Shown here piece by piece: positions 57,301 through 64,000 of a DNA stretch of 64,000 nucleotides (position 1 is the stretch's first letter; every line of letters starts with the position of its first letter). The notes beneath the pieces were generated by a model that saw only the letters and a list, made by a program, of their open reading frames with translations, was not told the origin of the DNA and ran no database searches. The stretch comes from Mantamonas sphyraenae (lineage: Eukaryota > CRuMs > Mantamonadidae). Made by a program: the position numbers and the translations under genes. The stretch lies in contig JAPMXV010000036.1 in the NCBI GenBank assembly GCA_026936335.1, positions 1 through 64,000 of the forward strand. Direction: 5' to 3'.

Positions 57301-60300
57301 GCGTGTCACCAGGAACATGCGGAAGTCGTCGTGGTAGTCCACCACCTTGTCGCCCAGCTGCACCACCTTGCGCACGCCGGAAAACACGAGGTCGCGTCGC
57401 AGCAGTGGATACAGCATCGGATCCACCGCGTCCACCTCCTGCACAACCAGCGTCTCGCCAAACCGCACCGCAAGCTCCACCGTGTTCACAAAGCGCTCTG
57501 CCTGAGGTGTCGTCACCTTCACCTTGGCCCCTGCCAGATGTTCGATGAGCCACTGCGTCGCCTGCGTCGACGGATCGATGATGAGCGGCACCCTGTCCGG
57601 ATGCAGAATCACCACGCCGTTGTCCATGCTCAACTCGTCGCTGGGCAACCCCTCGGCCTTCCATTGCAGCTGCTCGCCCTCTGTCACCATGAAGCGGCGC
57701 AGGTCGAACGACGCAAGGCCCGTCATTTCCACCCATCGGCCAATGCACGCCACGCGTACCTCTTCTGCCTCGTCTGCAAGGTACGTCATGAATCCTGCCG
57801 CACACATGGCCTGGGAACTCAGCGAGTCAAGCACCGCCTGCAACTCTCCACTCTGCTGAACCCAGCGCACCTTTTCGCCGTCCAGCTTGCCCAGCAGGCT
57901 GCTTGCCTTTTCAATCACCTTTTCCGCGTCCTCCAGGTCCCTGCGCAGGTTTTCTGCCTCGCGCGTGCGCTGACCAAAGTCGTCCTTCAGCTTGGCCACC
58001 TTTTTGTCAAGCTTGGCCAGTTTCTCGTTCAACCGCGCCTGCGTCTCCTGCTTCTCATGTAGGTCGCCGCTCAACTGGTTCATCTCGTCCGTCAGCGGCT
58101 GGATCGACTCCAGCACAGCCGAGTACTCCACGTTGGCAACCACCCACGCGGCCATCGGTTCCGCTGCACGGCTCGACTGCTTGATCACAGACGGCTCAAA
58201 CGAGTCGCTGTTGTCCTGGATAAGCGCCTGTACGTTCTTGCGCGCCTTGGCACTGATGTTGGACGCCTCAAAGTTCATGATCGACGCCGTGGCGTCCGAC
58301 TTGTTCATGAAATTCTTGATGGCTTGCCACGACAGATCCTTCATGCCCATGAGCGTGAGCACAGCTTCCATCACGTTGCGCACGTGTTTCGGCGGCAGAC
58401 GCATAGAGCGAATCTCGTTGAGCTTGGCTCGGTCCAGCGCACCCACGGCCTCGCGTGCACTTGTGATCATCGGTTCGATTTTCTCCAGCTTCTTGGCAAT
58501 CACGCACGCTGTTCCTTGATCTCACCCGTGGCCTGTGCCAGCACCACATCCAGCTCCTGCACCTTTTTGCGTTGGCGTCCTGCCTTTTCCATGCTTGCTG
58601 TGATCTGGTCCAGTGCAGCGTCCGCCGCCTGCTGCTTCTCGGCAAGCTCCACCTTTTTCGTTTCTGCCTCGCTCGTCATGGCCGCCACCTGCTGCGCTGC
58701 ACTCTGCAGCACGTCCAAACCAGCCTTCAGATGGTTCAGCTGCTCCGTGTTGGCCGCGCGTTTCTCCTTGTACACCCGCTCGTGCGTGCGCAGAAAGTTG
58801 ACATAGTCTCGCGGCGTGGCGCCCGCCTGCTCGCTGTGGATCGTCATCATGTGATCCACCAGCGTGCGCGAACCCTCTTCGCCCAGCTCCTCAAACATTT
58901 CCGGCAACAGCAGAGGCGGCAGCGCGCGCATGCTCTCGCGCGTCCATGTGTCGAACCACTGGATGGCACACTTGGTGATCAGCGCAGGGTTGCGCTGGCA
59001 GCGTGCAAGGAACTCTTCGTTTGTCGGATCCATGCTGATCGCCACGTGCAAGTTGTTGTGCACACGCGCACGGAAGTACTCTGCAAGCGAGCCCGCAAAT
59101 CCGTCCTCCGACATCTGTTCGCGCAGTGGCTTTACAATCTGCTCAAACTCCTCGGCAGAGAACAGACCGGGCACCTCGCCCGCGCTCAACAGCGAGTTGA
59201 TGCTCTCCAGGAAGCTCTCGGCAACCAGGTTGTGGTCTTCCACAAGCAGCACCAGCTTCTCGCCCTCGGCACCGCCTGCACGCGCCATCAGCTGCTTCAG
59301 ATCCGTTCGGAAGGCCTTTGTATCGTAGCCGCGTGTCATGTGCAGCGGGCACATCTGCATGCCGTGCATGTGTGCTGCCACAGCAAGCGCGCTCTGGCGG
59401 CCCACGCCTGCACGGCCCACCAGCAGCACGGAGCCACCGGGCCTGCTGATCACGCGGTCGATCTGCGACACATGCTCCAGGATCTCGTCAAACACCACCA
59501 CGTTCAGCTTCTTGTGGTCGCGCTCGTACACTTCCACCGCCTTTTCCACCATGCGCTGGTAGTTGTCTGCCGAAATGCGCTCCATCATGGGTCCCATGGG
59601 GCCAACGTTGTCCGGCTGTGCCGCCGAGCTGAAGAAGCTCGCCTCGGCCTCGTGCTCCTCGACATAGTGCATTGGAGACGCCAGCAGGCCGTTCAGCACA
59701 GAGTCCAGACGATAGCGGCTGTTTTCGTCCACCAGCTTGTCCCGGAAGATGCGTTTGCCCTCGTTCAACGCCACCTCGACCAGGTTTTCCGTTTGCAGGT
59801 CGTAGCGCAGCAGGCCGAGCACCCACTGCGTCAAGTCTCGCGGCGTAAACACATAGTGTGCATGCGCATCCACAGAAAACTTGTCCTTGACATCCTGGTA
59901 CACGCCGACCATGCATTCGGCAAGCGCGGCCACATCCACCTGCACGTCCTGGCTGGCCAGCGCCGCACGCAGGAACGAGCTGTAAATCAATTGCAGCTGC
60001 TCGCGTGCAGGGTAGCTCATGAAGCACACACGCACCACAGACGTAAAACGTGTCGACAACGGGTGTCGCCCCAGGGTCGTCGCAGGGTTCATCGACGCAA
60101 CCACCTGCACACGCTCCAGCCCCACCCACTCCCGGTTCTCGTCGTAGTAGCCTTGGTACGTCACCACCTGCTGCAGAAACGCAACCAGCTCCACCGTCTC
60201 GTACTCGTCCGGCTTGGGCAGATTCAGGTCTTTCAGATACAACACGAGACGGTCTGCGCTGGGACGCAACACACGCCCGCTGTTTGTGTTGTACACTTGG

Positions 60301-63300
60301 CACGCAGAGTTCAACTTTTGAATCACATGTTCCGCTTGCGTCTGCGCCGAACAATGCACCGTCGCCACGCTGATGTTGCGCATGCTGCGGAAGCACTGCG
60401 TCAACAGCATCGTCTTGCCCGCTCCCTCCGGACCCACCAGGATGAACGGCTCCATACTCTCCATCCAAGGCTCGATGATGGCCATGGTGCGCTGCACGTC
60501 CACTGTGTTGAGCATCGGGTTGCTAAACAGCTGCTCAAACTCCAACTCGCTGTCGCTGTCGTGCTGCAGCACGCCCAGCCGGTCTGCGCGTGCGTCGTAG
60601 CACACATTCACCAGGCGTCGCGAGTCCGGCGGCCGTTCACCTGCAATTTCCAACACGTACTTGATAAAGTCATTGCGTGTGCTGTAGTCCAGGTTGCCTC
60701 CCAGCCCTCGAGCCAGTCCAGCCACAAATGCGCTCGAGCTGCGTGCTTCACGCAGGTGCGACAAACCGTTCAGCACCAGGCCCAGCTTTGTCGTGTCCAC
60801 CACAAATGCATCTGCGTTCCACACCCACTCCATCGCAGGCACAAACAGCTTCCCCATGAGCGGCTCGCACGCTGTGCGCACCTCCTCGTCTGCACGCGAC
60901 AGCCAGCCTGCAACAACCTTGTCCACAGACGCATCCTCCTCGCTCAAAAAGATCATACCCATGCGTGAGATGGTGGCCGGCGACGCAAACTTCAGGTTGT
61001 GCGTCTCAAAGATAAAGTTGACGTTCGGACCAAACGAGATGCGGTCGCCGTTGGGCATCGTCAACAGGCGGTTGTCGTCCAACACACTGTTCAGACTCTC
61101 CACCCACACGGGATCCACGTCGCCGTCGCAGATGATCCACGAGTGCACCTCGGGCGGCTCTGCGACAACCGACCGCGCACTGTTTGTCAGCACGCCATCC
61201 ACCCATTCACGCGTGTCGTAATCCATCTTGCCCAACAGTTGAGGACGAGGCATCGCCTTGGGATTCATCGTGTACGTCGGGATGCTGCGGCCCATCTTGG
61301 TGTACGCCAGACGCAGCACCCGCCAAATCGTGCTCTTGCCGCTTCCGCTGGGGCCCACAATCACACAGCCCATGCGCTGTCGACACGCTTCGTGGAACTG
61401 CAGGATCTTCCGGTACTGCGACTCCACAAACGCCAGTCCCAGCTCCTCCAGAGCTTCGCGGATGGCTGCTTCCAGGTCCTCGTACACGATTTCCTTGATG
61501 TCGATGTTGGGAAACACATCCTCCACGAGCGACTTGAACCGCCCTGCGTCTGCGTACGTCAGCTTGCTGAGCGTGTTGACGCGCAGCGCCTTCACCACAA
61601 GCTCGTTCTCTGCATTCGCACCCAATTCCTTGCCTGCGCCCTTTTCCGCCTGGATCAGGTTGCCAGCAAGGCTCAGAATCGACTTGAGGGCACGCAGGCC
61701 CCAATCATAGTGCTGCTGCGGCGACAGAAGCTGCTTTGACAGCGAAAACACAGAGACCAGGCGGTGGCCCAGCTCGCGTGCGTGCTGGAAGCCTTCGGAA
61801 AACAGGATTGTCTCTGCGATGAGCTCGATGTCCGGCGCACTCATCGCCACCGGACGGAACAGCTGCTTCAGGTTGTCCGGCAGCTTCGAACGTCCTCCAT
61901 ATCCCTTCCCTGCCGGGTTCATCGTCACGAAAATGGCAGCGTTGCTGTCCACCTCGATCACGCTGTCCAGCAGCTGCAGCGTCTCGTCGCGCGCCTTGAT
62001 GGCACCCTGGATCACTTGGATCTGTTGGGACACCGCACTCAACACATCTTCGTCCAGACGGTTAAACTCGTCGAAACAACCCCACGCGCCGCACTTGACC
62101 AGACCCGTAAAGATGCGGCCCATGCTCTTGAAATCGATGCCCTCGTCGCAGTTGAACACCAGCACCTGGCGTCCCATCGCGTTGCCCAGCGCCTTGACGC
62201 TCTCAGTCTTGCCTGTGCCTGCCGGGCCGTACGGGTTGCCTCCATACCCTTGGTGCATGCCCTGCGTCAGCGTCAGGTAACACTTGTCAGTGAGCGGCGT
62301 GTGCACAAGCTTGTTTGCGTTGCCCTGGTACTCGTATGTGTACTCAAACTCGGCGTCGCACATGCGCAGCACGCATTGGCCGTCCTGTCGCATGTAATAC
62401 CGCAGCTGCTTTTGCCAGGTCCACGCGTCCACACTGCGTGCACCTGCACGCTGCAGCTGTTCCACCACGTCGATGCTGTGGATGATGTCCAGCACAAGCG
62501 CCTTCTTCTTCAGATCCAGCACCTTGTCGTCGCCGCAGTCCAGCGACGTGTACATTTCCAGCCGCTTGTTCAGCTTGCCGTACAGCGCCTTGAGCGAGCC
62601 GTTGTGCAGGGCCTCCTCAGCTTGCGCGGTAAAGTCGATCTGCGCCGCCACATTCAGCAGCTGCGACGGGAACTGGTTCATGTCTTCCACGTTGGTGCAC
62701 TCCACGAGCAGATCCCGCATCGTGCGCTTCATCTCGTCCGACAGGTCCGACAACCAGCCCTCCACGTCGTGTGAGATGCCAACCGGGTTCGACAAAGGCA
62801 CAACCTCGCCCTGGAGGCTGCGCATGGCTACAATCTGCTGCTTGTTTTGCGAAAACTCCACTTGGTGGATGCCTGCAAACAGCTTGCGCAGGTGGTTCTG
62901 GATCACATCCGGGTTCTTTGCCTGGCCCAGAATCTCCAACAGGTCGTCGTCGCCAATGAAATAGAACCGCGGGAAGCGAGAGCGCTTCTCTTCCAGAAAC
63001 TCTGCCAGCGCCTGCTGGCATCGCTGCAGCTGGTCCAGGTCTCGCTCCAGGTCTTCTGCAATACGCGGGATGCGCGTCAGCTTGACCACCAGCTTGTCGT
63101 TGCGCACCACTTGCTCCATCACGTCGCGGTAGTGCGTGTCCACTCGGTCAAACCGCGACTTTTGTTCAGGCAGGGCACCGCGCGAGAAGATGGGCTCCAG
63201 GTACAGCCACTTGCGCTGGATAAGGTTCAACGTGCGCAGGTACTGGTCCAGTTTCGCAAGCGTGTCCTCCCACGCGTCTGCACTCGCCTTGTACTCGCTA

Positions 63301-64000
63301 ATGTACGGCGAGTCCATGATCGAATTCAGCACCACGCGGTTGTCCCCCACAGACGAGATCAAGTCCTTCCAGTCGCGGATGATAAACATCTGCTGGCTCT
63401 CGTTGTCAAAAATGTGTTCCTTCAGCGAAAACTCGGTTGTCTGGCCCCACCGTTCCATGTCTTCGATCGACTCGGCGATTGCACGCTCACCCAGCGCCCT
63501 CGAGTTCAGCTCCTTCAGCGCCTTGTGGTGTTCAATCAGCTTGTCCATGCGGTCCAAGATGTGCTGGAAGCGCAGGTCCTCCACGCGCATCGACGTGTCC
63601 ATGCCCAGCAGTTTGAAAGCGTCCAGCCAGTGGCTGCGCTTAAAGTCGTCGCCGCTCACATACTTCAGGTAGTCGAAGCCCTCGCGGAACGCAGTCAGCT
63701 CCCGCATGATGTGCAGCGCCACTGTGTCGTGTTGTTGCTGCTGCTGCGGCTGCGTGGCCTTGCGCTCCTTCAGCTTGGCCATCCAATCAGCCACAAAATC
63801 CTTGAACGTGTGCATGTTGCGCCTGAACGAGATCCACTCCTGGCCCGCCATGTCTTCCATGTCTGCAATGTACGCTTCGTACAGCTGCCACTGCGTCTCG
63901 TACGCGCTCAGTTCGTCTCCAATGCGCTCCAGTTCCGGGAATGACGGCACGGGCATGCTAAAGTGCTCGCAGTCCTGCATGATCTGCTTGCCCGCCTGCT
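54371..64000 (-). CDS. DYNC2H1: Dynein-2 heavy chain DYNC2H1, partial, two frame breaks
   Basis: About 3200 residues of a heavy chain, open past the right edge so the N-terminal tail is missing. DYNC2H1 is the retrograde intraflagellar-transport motor. The class is shown by GGNPYGPAGTGKTESVKALG (P-loop 62228-62205), VFNCDEGIDFKSMGRIFTGL, WGCFDEFNRL and the hallmark TMNPAGKGYGGRSKLPDNLK with FSEGF in AAA1; FILVGPEGAGKTMLLTQ and RLVLYLKDLNLPKPD in AAA3; and LLVGRAGVGRQSALAVAAHM in AAA4. AAA1 Walker A, Walker B and sensor I are canonical. The frame breaks twice: at 58500-58503 near the end of the first stalk helix (a missing base before GTG) and between about 56560 and 56640, before the LPAWASQD segment. 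Both need one base added; neither has usable GT-AG sites. A Ser-rich insertion lies at about 55100-55230. The stop at 54371 follows SGTALFLSGEYE. It is convergent with the CCA enzyme gene (61 bases). Confidence 0.95.

Noticed and set aside
50990-58503. Programmed ribosomal frameshifting as the cause of the frame breaks
   Set aside because: The break sites share no slippery heptamer or common motif, and clustering in one 11-kb stretch fits local sequence error better.
58572-60968. 798-codon + strand frame
   Set aside because: Antisense to DYNC2H1; His/Arg/Gln-rich and without any domain pattern.
1-64000. tRNA or rRNA genes, CRISPR arrays, transposons
   Set aside because: I saw no tRNA-like T-arm box in a clover-leaf context, no rRNA segment, no spaced direct repeats beyond coding repeats, and no transposase or reverse-transcriptase reading frame.

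Overview
The window is a chromosome end from a flagellated, GC-rich, probably single-celled eukaryote. It opens with about 243 bases of CCCTAA (TTAGGG-type) telomere repeat and then runs into dense, intron-poor protein-coding DNA. The eukaryotic signs are GT-AG introns, cytosolic methionyl-tRNA synthetase with a GST-like N-terminus, exocyst, ESCRT-III, enhancer-of-polycomb and CRL4-Cdt2 genes, and two dynein heavy chains. I cannot place it in a phylum from the sequence alone.

Layout. 1-243 telomere; 509-4132 a subtelomeric gene built of four related repeats; 4243-9802 two convergent multi-pass membrane protein genes, one with a signal peptide and EGF-like modules; 9841-13301 a head-to-head ciliary pair (dynein-2 intermediate chain WDR60/DYNC2I1 and BBS5); 13342-29912 a head-to-head pair of an RGS-domain membrane protein and a divergent axonemal-type dynein heavy chain; 29959-32467 an unknown acidic protein and an enhancer-of-polycomb-like gene; 32640-36428 exocyst SEC5; 36482-39372 methionyl-tRNA synthetase; 39437-39814 a small membrane protein; 40029-46743 a 2126-residue leucine-rich-repeat multi-pass membrane protein; 46761-47686 CHMP5/VPS60; 47706-49925 two unknown genes with start codons only 12 bases apart; 50358-54309 CDT2/DTL overlapping CCA tRNA nucleotidyltransferase; 54371 to the right edge, the dynein-2 heavy chain DYNC2H1 (its 5' end lies outside).

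How the genes relate. Four genes serve cilia: DYNC2I1 and DYNC2H1 are subunits of the same retrograde intraflagellar-transport motor, BBS5 is a BBSome subunit, and the other heavy chain is an axonemal-type dynein. The rest are housekeeping genes (translation, tRNA maturation, exocytosis, membrane remodelling, chromatin, replication licensing) or lineage-specific membrane proteins. Genes alternate strands with intergenic gaps of about 12-430 bases. The + strand is C/pyrimidine-rich, so + genes favour CTC/GTC codons and - genes CTG/GTG. Single-base reading-frame breaks occur in DTL and twice in DYNC2H1, with a related ambiguity in the gene at 47.7-48.9 kb; all fall between 47.8 and 58.5 kb, which suggests local sequence errors or recent mutation. 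Exon boundaries are my own splice-site readings checked for phase; no transcript data were available.
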